From Panax quinquefolius (Eukaryota; Streptophyta; Magnoliopsida; Apiales; Araliaceae), in assembly GCA_020205615.1 (NCBI GenBank), contig CM035160.1:149277991-149341990 (forward strand): DNA of 64,000 nt. Direction: 5' to 3'. The stretch's first letter is position 1, and the number at the start of each line of letters is the position of its first letter. This document shows positions 52,221 through 64,000 of the stretch, piece after piece. Both the position numbers and the translations under genes were made by a program. The notes below the pieces were generated by a model. It made no database searches, was not told the DNA's origin, and saw only the letters and a program-made list of their open reading frames with translations.

Positions 52221-53627
52221 TGCTTCCCGGAAATGGAGGGTCTTCATATGCACTTATGCAGTCCATAGGGAAAGATTGCCCCTCTTAATATTTTGGAAAA
52301 AATTTGTATGTGCTAAACCGATTCTTCTTTAGGTATAATTTAAGCAGAACTTCTACTGTAATAAGATACAACTTTGACCCTACTTATGAAAAAATGGAAA
52401 GATAACAAACACTTTGATCCCTTTATTCTTAAACACAATTAGTTGAATATCAAATATTATACGTATATTATTTTGTTAAATATTATATGTAGTTGAATAT
52501 TTTCGCTTGTGGGCTCCACCATGGAATTGATATTTTTGCAGTGTTTTTTTTAATTTTTATGCATGTGAGGCCTATTTTTTCAATATTAATGGTGGGCCCA
52601 TATGTCAAAAATATCAAAAAAAAAATGCGAAAATATCACTTCCCTTGAGGACAATGTCTTTTCTCTCTCTAAGATCTTAACAAATTAAAGAAGAAAATAT
52701 AATGATTTAAAGACATTATGTCATTTTATATTTCTTTTATAACCAAGAAGATTATTAAATCTCATTTATTTTTGTCGCTTTTTCCGAGTTTCAAATAAAC
52801 TAAGACTATGGTTGGCATATATCATTATATAACCAACATGTCCACAAACATTGATTTTTAGCCTTTGCAGCCTCTTAAAAGAAGCAAATAAATTTAATAA
52901 AAAAAAATATGCACAATATAATAACATCGACATATTAGAAGACCAAAATTAATCGAAAAAAGTCCCCAAAAATCAAAAGCTCTTATTTGATTCTCAGAGC
53001 TAGGGTTTTTTAATCAATTTTGGGTTTGCTTTTTAATCGATTATGATTGTTTTGAAGCTTTTGATGTTTTTTATTAGTCTGAATGTATTAAAGAAAAAGT
53101 GTGACTATTTTACCCTTTAATATATTAAAAAATTTAATCACAAAATAAAAAACTTATTTTACACACATCGGTTGAATTATGCCCCACCCAGATCAGTGAC
53201 GTGACATTGAATTTTTTTTTTTTTAATCACTAAAGTTGAAATATAGCATATAGTTTAGGACATATAAATTATATTTAAGCCAAATATAAATAATACCCCT
53301 ATGACTTGAAGTATGGACACTGGGTTGGCATAAGACTTATGTATCTATCAAAACTATAATGAAACTTCAGTCATCATCCCAAAATGTTTCACCAGGTACT
53401 TGAGCACCAAATTGAATCTTAACGACTCTTTCTTTTATTGTCAAAAATGGCCAGCTAAGAAACTTGTTTATCAACTTTTATAGGATCAACCCAACTGTAA
53501 TTCCACTTCTTCTCCAGGAATACTGACAAGCTAGAATCATATCCAGTGTTCTGAATACGTCTGAGGATGGATGGCTTATACAGGACAAATCACAACGAAC
53601 AAAACACAAACTATACAACACTTGAGT
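52221..53627. other. Intergenic region between convergent genes
   Basis: Probable 3' UTRs of the SELT-like gene (left) and the tomosyn-like gene (right), with AT-rich DNA between. No gene was seen. Confidence 0.5.
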
Positions 53628-56600
53628 TCATATATGCCACCACTTTCGGCCTTCCATTGCCTTTACAAGCTCATTTGCTAATGATGCGAAGTCTTCAGCT
53701 CCACTCCGCAGTTCTTCAGTTTGTCTGCTGATTCTCTGACAGAAGAAACGCATGACACGAAACAAAAGATTATATAAACAATGTAGGTATCTAAAGAAAC
53801 TCATAAGCTAAAACTCAATGATATAGAGGAGTGATTATTAACAGTTTACAAATCTAGTCATTTTTTATTTCATTTTTCATTTTCATCTTTTCCCAGCCTC
53901 CCCACTTTTTATATAGGCTATCTCACCTCAAGCTTTTCCTGGCGTTCTACAAGTTTGTCCCTTGCTTGTCCGGCAACTGAAGAGGCATCCTGGAATCGGG
54001 TCAAATAGTACAATCATTTACACCATCTATGGGACCAGGTTTTTGATTATTCAAGTTTCTCTTTTAATTCAATAGGGAGGAAGAGGTGGAAGTTATGAAG
54101 TTACCCCAGCCTTTCTATATGTAGCAATAATTTCTTCACGCGTTCTAAGCCTGGGCTTTGCATCAGCAACCTCGCCATCAAATAATTGTTCTCTTTCAGT
54201 TCCCTTTTCTACAGCATAAAGTAAATATCATTAACCCGTGTATATATTTCACAAACCAATATCATTGTAGAAATGTCAGTCAGATGAACCTCTACTTTTT
54301 TGTACTTTATGGGCAGAAGTAGATGGCGCAGATACAGGTTCATCATCAATGTGAATGTCGTCTGCATACAAATAGTTGTGCGCATTTTCAGCCACAAGAT
54401 GCACAGGAGAGGACATTTTCAGAACGAAATGGTAACACAAATAGACGGACCTATATTAAGTTCTAACACAGTTTTCTGATCATCTGTAGTGGTTGCAACA
54501 GGCTCTGAAAATGGGTTCCTCGAAAAGATAGCCTCAAGTTGACTAAAATTTAATTTAGAATTGGCAGCAAGATCCATGGTATTGTTCACCTTTCCACCTT
54601 TAAACCCCTTTACAATCCCACCTAAAATTCCTAGGGTATTACCCTGTAGCTCCAGAAGTAAGCAAACAGAAGCAAAATTTTAAAACATCTCTGAAAAAAC
54701 TCAAAACGGATACCAACAAAAAATAACAAAAGAATTAACCTTTTTTTTCTTATGATCCAATGAGAAGCTAATCGCAGCCTCAGCTGCAGCTGCAAGCACT
54801 TTATCATGAAGACTAGGCAAAGATTCTGGAATCCTGGAGCAACCAATGCAACCCTTATTAAAGCTATATTAGTCGAGAATAAATTATATAAAGACTGCCT
54901 GTAAAACTATTGTTTTACATCATTTAATAGTAATATGCCATACAGGTAATTTAGGAGAAACTCAAGGATTTGAATTGTATTGATAGAATGTGCAATTATC
55001 ATTTACCATGGTAAAACTGTTTACTAGTCATATGGGATCCGTTAACACAACTTTAATCCTTGATTTTCTCCAAAATATGTACTTTTCCAAAAACAATATC
55101 TAGTGAACATTCAACAAGGTACCTGAAATTATTTTCACTGGTTGACAGATAGATGAAAGCGACTTCACACCCATTTGCCTAAACAGATGCTCATAATTAG
55201 GAAGATTTTAACAAAGATTTTTCATGGGTAGACATGCTGACTACCATAAAAGGAACCGCATATGGATTTTGCATAATTTTATGACTTGATCTGAAGGAAT
55301 AACTAATTTCACTTGGTATAATACAACATCTTTAATCGATAAGAGTTATGTATGTATATAATACCAAACAAATCAGCCCATTTTCTGTAGAACTCATTGT
55401 CTTCTCCATGTTTGCCTTGAAATTCCACCTTAAAATTGACATTAAGGAGGTCTCTTTCACCAATTCTAAATCTGGCAAATATCTGCAGAAGACAGGTATT
55501 AGTTTTATGTATTACCATATCATATGTGTGAGAGAAATGAAAAAACCGTCAGGAATTTTTGTTGCTTTTCTCAGGTGAAGGAAACAAGTAGCAGTTTAGA
55601 ATTGTACCTGACCTCCATTTCTCCAGTTTGGTAGAGTAACACTACTCCACATACTCTATCATATTTCTTGAAAGTTGTAGTCCAACAACAAGATTTTGCT
55701 AGTTTCACTTTACTAACAGGTTTATTGTTCCCCTGATAAGACAAACCATTTTAGATTACAAGAAGCATACAATATGATTTAAAATGAGAAATGGTAGGAA
55801 ATATACTCACCTGAACCACAGATTTTGTATGGTATAAAAGTAAGGCATCCTTGCAACAAAGCAAAACTAGCGGATCCTTTAAACTTCTCCCCTAGTGATT
55901 TTCAGTCTCAAGGTGATTAATTCCACTCAAATTAGTGTCTTGAGAAGATTCATTCCCTGGTGCAGCATCCCTTACAGAATGTTGTGGTTGCTTTTGTTTA
56001 CATAACTCAGATACGGTAATATTTCCATCTGGAGATAAAAGTCCTTACAAATTTCAACTGTAATCCAAACATTAAATTATTTCAGACTCCTCACCAGATA
56101 GAGCTCATACTTGCCTATAACATACATGGAAATCACAGTTGACTCCTTTAAGTGCACTGGCCGAGAGCTGATCACACTACCCCTGCCATGAATAACATAT
56201 ATCTTTGCATCTTTGGTCAATACGAATATGGATTCCTCTCCAGCATTATCTGGAATTTTTGATTCCGAGAGTTTCAGGCTTTTAATATGACTGTCAGTTT
56301 GCATTAAAGCTATCCAAGTCATTGAGATAACTGGAGAGCTTAGGTTTGACAGACAGTCGGTTAAGAATGAAACTGATAATGAGTTTATATCAAGCACAGC
56401 AACCTGAAAGAGAAGCATTGACACCAAGAATTCTTGTTCACAATTGAAATTTACACAACCACATTCATATTCTACAGCAACAACGTACTTACACGACCAC
56501 ATTCATATCCCACAGCAAGCTTGGCTCCATTGCTTGCAAATTGAAGTGCTTGAACTGGAGAATTGAGAAGGCCAAAAACAGCTCTACAATTAAGTCCTTG

Positions 56601-59600
56601 TCCTTGAGTTAAATTGTGAGCTGAAAGACAAGTTGAATAAATTTAATGCAAGGATTACTATAAATTATGATGCGGAGGAGTCCTAACTTTGGTGAATTGT
56701 GTGAAGTGCACCATCTGAATAATAAGATTGAGACAGAAAAATAGAGAATCAAGGAGAACAACACATCAAAGTAAAGTGGTTCAGCTATTGTAATTAAACC
56801 TAAATCCACTTCAAAAGAGCCCAAAAGAATAAACTCAACTCAACTAAACCTTAATCTTAAACTGGTTGAGGTTGGCTACATAATCATCTCAGTTTATAAA
56901 GGAGGGCGAGTCCACACAAAGCATCATGGTTAATGTTTCAACAACCGCAGATCATTTTAACAAATGGGTTTTAATATATTCTAACCAGGACAGAAGAAAG
57001 AATAGCCCTTTTTAACCAAATTATTAAATGTCATCTCTAATTGAAACCCACTCAACAGAAGAGCATCCAGGTTGGTAGGAAAACTTGTGTAGTGGCTCGT
57101 TAAGAGAGGAGCAACTTCTATTAGAATACCTTCACATTTCATTTCTGTAACGTGAAAGCTTGTTTCATTCGAACTGCCATTGATGTTATAAAGACGGACC
57201 TACATAATTTATTGCAAACGATGTGAATATTCACATAATACGGATATCAAGCCTCTCAATAAGAAAGAAACACATCTTACCAGACCAGATTTGTTGCCCA
57301 CTGCTAAACATAAATTCAGGGAGCAGAAGTCCAGTTGTGATACTGAAGCACTTGAACCAGCCACTTCTATACCTTTAACCTGCCGATCATTTAAGATACG
57401 TTTGTTGTCACGTACACTTGTCAATCAACATAAACTTGCTGCTTCATACTGGAAAACAAATTAATGGAATCTTGAAGATGAGACTCTAACCCTGCCTTCT
57501 AAAATGCAAAGAAGAGATAGGACTGGATAAGTGGCATCCCAAATGCGAACAGATCCATCTTCATAACCTGCTACATAAACTCTCTCAATCTTGTTATCCT
57601 CAGCACAAGACAATTGGTTGGCTATACCTCCAGTCATAGGCCACTTGGTACCCTCAACCATGTTTGGTGTTGAGCCATGTTTCAAGAGTGTGGTTATCTA
57701 ATTAAGCACAATGTTTCAGTTTCAGGATATGAAAGAAATTAACATACCAGAGGATCTCAGGCGTGAATGGAAATATCAAAGAGATGCACATATATTTACT
57801 GGTATGCATTACCTCAAATAGAGTCTTTGATGAGTTTTCACCTGTGGATAATAAAATGAGCTTTGCCACAGTCATGATGGGATCAACAGTAGGTGTTACC
57901 ATGGGATATTCAATAGAAGATATAGATACTATTTTCTCATGCTGAGATGCTAAGGCGGACAAACTATCATGATCAAAAAAATTGAGCCGTCCAGGGCTTG
58001 TTAATACAAACAGAGCAGTAGTATGACCACTTAAAATTGCTCCAGCACTTGGTAACAAAATCATGTCTGCAAAGGAGCCACTAAGTTGGAGCTCTGCACG
58101 ACCAACACATCTTAGAGTCTCCATCCCAGGAGACCACACAAGGCTCAAAACCTGTAACAGCCAAAGTATATCAAGATCGCATCTTTCATTAATGTTGGAA
58201 TCTTGTATGCAAAGAAAGCAACTGCAGTACATCTAATAGAAATCAACATCACTACACGAATATTACCTATATCAAAACTAAAACCAGTGCTGTTGCCCAA
58301 GTCCATTAAAAAAATTATAAAAAAAGAAAAGGAAAAAAAAGGAGTTGAGTTCTCCCATTGCTGGCTTATTTTAGGAAAATAAATGTTTTTTCTTCATAAA
58401 TAAGCCATAAAGGAATGAAGTTGCCAATAAGGATATTAGAATTTTCATATGAAGCTTGCAGTAAAAGTAAAATAGACATGATAGCTTGTTGTTTAACAAA
58501 AGATATGGTCCTACAAAATAAAGTACTGACAAAATAGAACTCATGTATGTAGCCACCCTCTTAAAGTACTTGGGACAAGGATTTATTGGTTTGAATGAAG
58601 TTTATAGTAAAAGAAAAACATTTGCGTGGCAACATATTATTAAAATTTGTCATATATAACCAACTTTACCACTTTAAGGTTTTCACTAGACAGACATGCC
58701 TTGCATTATCAAAACATAACGCATGTATGAAACACTTATACCATCAATGGTTTATTAAAACTTTAAGTGCACCTCATAAACTAGTATATACAACTTGTAG
58801 CAGAAATGCAACAACTATACGAGTACACTCAAGAAGTGAAGTTAATAACCCACCGTTAAAACTTCATCAGACCCTATCTCATCACCACCGTAGATAAAGA
58901 GTTGTCCATCACCATCATTTTGTGTTTTATAATTTGAAGACCAGTGCAGCACGATAACGGGGAGTCTTTTCTCTGCAGAAGATAACTGCAACTTAACAAC
59001 ATTATTACATGATGATCCAGCTTGGTGACCTTTACTAGAGGTAGAAGTTGATGTTTTCCAAAATAATATATCTCCATCTATGTATCCAACAGCAAGAATG
59101 GACCCATCAGAAGATGCCCAACAAAGAGCACTTATCTCTTTCTCCTCCAAATGCTGCCCAGCTGTATCATCAGCAAGGCTGGTATTTACTTCACTAGGAG
59201 AATCAATAATTTTATCCTTCAAATCAAGAACCTTATCGCCTCTAACCATAACAACCCGAGCTTCAACAACATCCCAAAGAATAATTAACCCACTATCATA
59301 TGCAATCAGAACTCTGCAAAAGCACCATACTCTCTCATCAACTTTTGAAGAAAAAGCCTTAATATATTATATATAAATCCTTGCTATAGTGATTAGAAAC
59401 ACAGCCAGCTCAAACTAGATACCAATCGAGGCCAAAGACTACATATGTGTATTGAGAAACCAACTGATTCCCTCATGTATAAGGGCATCCAATGTCTTTC
59501 ATCACCAGTATGTAAGAAAATGTGGCAAGTTTATAGTTTCTGTATATTTTTTTTGTATTCTTTGTAGATTGCCATGGCGTCAATTGTCTTTTCTTTTTAA

Positions 59601-62253
59601 ACCTAACTTTCAAGTGCTAGAAGGATTATATCACTTTATACCTCTTCCGCCTCAAATTGCCACAAACAATTTCTAAACTATTTCCATAACAAATAGTAAT
59701 TAACTAATATAGAAGTAATGGTTGTTAGTAGGCCACGATGCCGTTAGTGAACAGGTCACTGTGTATTTTTAGGAAAGTCTTCAAATGGATTTGATTGATT
59801 TTCAATCATAAGAAGAAATTGCTAATGTTAGATCCAAACAAGAATGAAACAATGAGTTGAACATGAAAATGCATTTTGAGAGCAATGACATAGTATAGAC
59901 AAATGACAAAGGTACACATATCATACAATATCTAAAGCAACATAAAGTCCTCAAATAATGTCCTTAAACTTTGGTAGAACCGTGCCACCTATAGAAGGTA
60001 AATTAAGTTGGATAGAGAAAGTTGCTAGTCAAAAAACTGCAAACATAAATTTTCAGATATGGCATGTGTTTTCTTTTGGGGCTTCTATTAAAAGAACAAA
60101 GAAAGCCATGAGCGCATGGCCCCCATGTTTATCCTAAAAAATCAAATGATAAAGGGATTATGAAGTAACAACTTATTCTCTGGTAATGTGCAACAAATAC
60201 AAACTAGGTTGTTCTATTTTTGACTCGACCTTTTATCATATTCATTACTAATAATATTCTTCACTTCTTCATACATTTTTAAAATGAAAAGGTTTAATGC
60301 CCAAGAGATTGTTGAACCCATATGCGTGATGGTAAAAGATGACAACCAAAGTGTTCTTCATTCAAATTGGAAAATAACAAACTATAACAAGACCTCAGAT
60401 TTTTCGAATTTCAAATTCCAAAAGCAAACCGGAATGAGAAACTTTAAGAAATTCTTTTATCTTGCCTATTCCCAGAAGAACAAGGTTGGGGAAGAACTCC
60501 AACGATGGTCTGATGATCAGGAAATGAAGATTCCGCTGCTTCTGTGGAATCACAAAAAAAATGACATTACGTATGAAATTATGCCCAGAGAACATAAAAC
60601 ATTTAGGGTAATTACATTTTAGTTCTACTTTTCTATCACATAGAAGCCTCTTTCTTATTGGGATGATGGTGGAACCGCATGCACTACCCTTAGGGTGTGC
60701 ACTGGATGAACCACCAGGTGCATGAATACCACACCAACAATGAACACCGATAATCCCATAGGTATAACTGAACAAACAATACCTATCAAGTGAGGACATC
60801 ATAGTAAATATGAGGAAAAGTAGGACTGACTAATAACTTCCCAAATAAAATAATACTCCCTCCGTCCCACGATAAGTCTTTATTACTATTTTGAGTAGTC
60901 CCATGTTAAATGTCCCCTTTCCTTTAATACCAAATTTTTATACAATTTTTTCTATTATACCCTTGGCATTAAATATCTCATATTTTTCTTATTCTAATTC
61001 TCTCACCATATTCAAGTATAATTAGTTATGTGAAAATATTTTGAATTGAAAAGCTAGAAAGACACTCTCTCACCTACATTGGAAATGATTAATGACATAT
61101 TATTATGGGCAATTTTGTCATTTCATTCATCTTAATATGCGTGAAAAGTCCACCAGGACTTTTATCCTAGGACGGAGGGAGTATAAAGTAAAAATAAAAA
61201 CTGGATATGACATGCTGATTAATCTTGAAATAAAACAAATGGCCCATCTGGAACAGGATACCAACAAACATTACCTATCTTCATAAGGTCTCCTTCACAA
61301 AAAAAGTAATTGGGTCCCACACTCAGGGAACTTGTGAAAATATCAAAAAAAAAAATGTTCATGAAAATAACAATCCCCTATCGTTATAGGCACATAATGA
61401 ACAATATCTTCAGGTTTTATCAAAAATACCAAGGGAAAAGAAGAAAAATCTAATTCTAAGTGATATTTGACTTATGAAAGCAACATATAGTTGAACATAA
61501 AGAAATTACCGGAAAGAGAACTTGCAGAAATACGATATGGCAAGAGCAAAAGCTCTCCATCCTCAGCCTCATATTTTAAAACAGACATCAAACCATTCTC
61601 ATCTCCTACATACCTGTATGCAATAAAAAAGAAACTATGTTATACATCAGGCACCTGATCCCAGTTACTAAGAAGTGAATTATGTTTCGATGCAATTAAG
61701 AATTTTTTTGTGACAATACATTAAGCAGGAGCCATATATTACAGCAAAGGCAGTTATATTGGATTCCCATTGTAAACTACAAGCTATACACCTGCTCTCC
61801 AGATTCCACACCTGCAACAGAGTGAGAAGTGAATAACTAAACAATTACATACTATAACAGGACTTAATACATTAAAATCCTCTCCACGCCTGATATGCTG
61901 GGAACAATTTAATGAAGAAAAAACTTGGCAATTAAGTAAGAGCGTTCATCATGTCTAGTCCTGAATATGGTGTGAAAAACTGTAACAGAACTGATAAGTA
62001 AAAAGCATAATGTAGCTTTTATCTAGCTTCAGGTAGCAAGAGGACCATTGGAAATACAAGAATTTTGCATTCAAAAACAAATAGTTCAAGATTGGAAGTG
62101 ATCAGTTAAAACTTTAAAGGTATCGAGCCCCTTTATAAAAAATTATAATTTAGCAGGCTATAATCTTCTTCGTACGTATTTCACCACTTCAGCTTAAGTG
62201 AGATTTTTTCAGATTAACATCATCACTAAATTAACTCAAGGAAGCAATGATCA

Positions 62254-62310
<57 letters not shown>

Positions 62311-63399
62311 TAGTTATCACCAAATGATCTATAAAGATTATCAAGCCGACTCCCTAACTACTCTCACCAACCTAATTCCCAAATAACACAAGTTGCATCT
62401 GGGAATTTTTGACGGATCCTGGTATGAGATAATTATAACAAGCACCGAGAAGAAAAAAAGTATATATGAAATGAAGGGGGGGAGGGGGGGTGGGGAACTA
62501 TGACTAAATAGCAATTTCTTGTAGCTAAAGACCGATTTACAAAGCGGTATAACGATATGAAGTACAAGTAGAAAATTAAGAAGAAGAAAATCTGATGTCA
62601 ATAGTTATTCAACTTATTTCACGTTCTTATCAAATCCCACCATGAACTTATCAAAAACAAAAATAAAAATTCTACCATGAGAAATTCATACTGATATCTA
62701 CTTTTTAGTTTTTACAAGAACAAAATGAACAGTCAACAAATGTCCATACCTCAATGTTGTTATCATTGGAGATGCTGACCACATAACCTTGGTTGGGTAG
62801 AAACTGTCAAAATAATAAAAACAAGAAGTGCGTATTAAAATTATGTGTCACTAGTTTTCCTCAAGAACAAAGAAAACAAGATTATAAAATACAATCATCA
62901 CTCCCTATAAAAAAAATATACTCCCTCCATTCCAAGATATAGGATCAAATTTGACTTTTTGAAGTCGATTTAAAAAAAATTTAAAATTCAAATTTGATAA
63001 GAATTCATTTAGTTTTAGGCAATGCAGTTATATAAATCGTAAACTAACTAAAAATACTACTAATTACAAAATTTATTGTTTTCAACAGTTAGATAAATCA
63101 CAACAATTTTGAATTTGAAAATATTTCAAACTGAGACTTTAAATGAATAACTGTAATACTCGCCCAGTATTCTGCTGTAACTTCCATAGGCTTGAGACTA
63201 GTGTGGAAAGAGTCACTTACCACCACTAGGTAAACTCGAAGTAATATGGGTGTTGAAGTCGAACTTATGCATTATTCTGCAATTTAAGAGAGTTTTTGTT
63301 TGAAGCTTACAAACCTCTAAGTATTTGTAAGGCAGTTGCTTTTGGGAAATTAGAAGTCCCTCAATGTTATCACCACCAATCACTTTAATTCTACCATCC
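53628..63399 (-). CDS. Tomosyn/Lgl-like WD40 protein with R-SNARE tail (5' end outside the window)
   Basis: Exons in order: 63399-63315, 62803-62750, 61811-61720, 61613-61510, 60767-60688 (uncertain), 59311-58854, 58151-57813, 57697-57491, 57379-57281, 57199-57130, 56620-56493, 56403-56115, 56043-55811, 55732-55608, 55482-55365, 55178-55123, 54833-54740, 54643-54451, 54361-54290, 54208-54105, 53989-53927 and 53735-53628. About 1,050 residues are visible; about 50-80 N-terminal residues lie beyond the window. WD-repeat blocks include GRIKVIGGDNIEGLL, GLIILWDV, GDILFWK and GSVRIWDA. The C-terminus is an R-SNARE-like coiled coil (ERQEKLERISRQTEELRSGAEDF) with the central Arg in LRSGAEDF, ending KWWHI. 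Tomosyns bind syntaxin-type SNAREs and regulate exocytosis; the plant role is inferred. The intron after 56115 is GC-AG. Two oddities are reported separately: an in-frame TAG at 55892-55894 and a probable 1-nt frame loss at 60688-60767. Otherwise the phases agree throughout. Confidence 0.9.
60856..61181. mobile_element. Stowaway MITE in a tomosyn intron
   Basis: CTCCCTCCGTCCCACGATAAG at left pairs with the reverse complement of CTAGGACGGAGGGAG at right, with TA on both sides (60854-60855, 61182-61183). 326 bp. Non-coding. Confidence 0.88.
62259..62309. repeat. (AT)n microsatellite
   Basis: About 25 AT repeats in an intron of the tomosyn-like gene. Confidence 0.9.
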
Positions 63400-64000
63400 C
63401 TGCAGAAAACAAAACAGAATTCTGAAGTCAACACATGCCATTTTGTCTCATAGATTGTCCATTTGTTAATGCACAAAGAAGAAGAACTTAATTAGTAATC
63501 AACTGCGTAAAGATATGGACAATTAAATCAACTGATATAAATTATGTATTTTTTCTTCGTTAAAATTGAACTGTAGAAGCATCACAACAACACTGATCTA
63601 GCAGTGAAGCAATAGTTGCATTTCGTGACTACAACAAGACCTAAGACCAGAAAAAGATGTGCATCTTTCCAGACGTTTAGACAATGAAGAACAAGTTATT
63701 GGGGTTCATTCGACTATATAAATACATAACGTGATACTCATTTACTGCTATAATTTCAAATCTCTTGTTTAGGATCTCTATATATGCACATTTTAAGAGC
63801 CTGTGGTCAATAAATAGTCTCTTTATTTTTATTTTTACGTAAGGAGGACTCAAATGTGCATAGTTTTTACTCAGCACATCTCCACTTAACGTTAGAAGAA
63901 TGTCTCATTCCACATGAATTGCTCCTCTTAAGAAGGGTGCATACTACAAATAAAATTATGTAAGATGGTGAAGTTTATGCGCCGGTTTTTTTAAACCCAT
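63400..64000 (-). other. Intron upstream of the first visible tomosyn exon
   Basis: AT-rich DNA without exon-like blocks of the WD40 family. It is read as part of an intron leading to 5' exons outside the window. Confidence 0.55.

Noticed and set aside
55309..55518. Frame reading IFARFRIGERDLL... as the tomosyn exon
   Set aside because: Using the GT donor five bases further into the upstream exon (exon end 55608) gives the frame VRYLPDLELVKETSLMSILRWNFK, which matches the family and keeps phase with the next exon. The other frame is a shadow.
58842..59376. Plus-strand ORFs across the tomosyn exon region
   Set aside because: They are antisense shadows of the 460-bp WD-repeat exon, whose minus-strand frame joins properly with its neighbours.
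62919..63170. Possible Stowaway MITE beginning CTCCCTCCATTCC
   Set aside because: Only the left end was found; no matching inverted right end or TA flank could be located, so it is not listed as a feature.

Overview
This is a nuclear genomic window from a flowering plant, almost certainly a eudicot. The evidence is split genes with plant-type introns, high AT content, long (AT)n arrays, nested LTR retrotransposons, Stowaway, Tourist and hAT MITEs, and plant-specific gene families (a calcium-dependent protein kinase and VQ-motif and DUF506-like fragments). I cannot name the species from sequence alone.

Three host genes are well supported. (1) A CPK13-type calcium-dependent protein kinase lies on the minus strand at 11907-18109. 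It has seven exons that join without frame breaks into about 530 residues. (2) A SELT-like thioredoxin-fold protein, the Cys homologue of selenoprotein T, lies on the plus strand at 48318-52220 with four exons and 228 residues. (3) The C-terminal roughly 1,050 residues of a tomosyn/Lgl-like WD40 protein with an R-SNARE tail lie on the minus strand at 53628-63399; the 5' end is outside the window. SELT-like and tomosyn-like are convergent. A weaker plus-strand gene or gene fragment at about 30.4-32.9 kb encodes KH-type RNA-binding sequence and has a damaged splice donor.

Layout: 1-9.4 kb holds the 5' end of a minus-strand Ty1/copia element (gag, leader, PBS, LTR) abutting a plus-strand Ty3/gypsy-type LTR with decayed gag. 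9.6-11.05 kb is a chain of inverted-repeat modules separated by (AT)n arrays. 11.9-18.1 kb is CPK13, with a LINE remnant in intron 1. 21.5-26.4 kb is a solo LTR containing a Pack-MULE that carries fragments resembling three host genes. 27-32 kb holds MITEs and the KH gene. 33-37.9 kb is a broken, intron-bearing duplicate of CPK13 split by a solo LTR. 38-46.9 kb holds two more solo LTRs, one inside an inverted-repeat element and carrying a hAT insertion. 47.3-48 kb holds MITEs, and the SELT-like and tomosyn-like genes follow.

The most interesting observations are the chimeric Pack-MULE with a perfect 9-bp target duplication, arrays of hairpins in the long LTRs whose stems change sequence while staying self-complementary, a five-copy enhancer-like array in a solo LTR, and two possible lesions (or hidden micro-introns) in the tomosyn-like gene. 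No function connects the three host genes; their proximity looks incidental.
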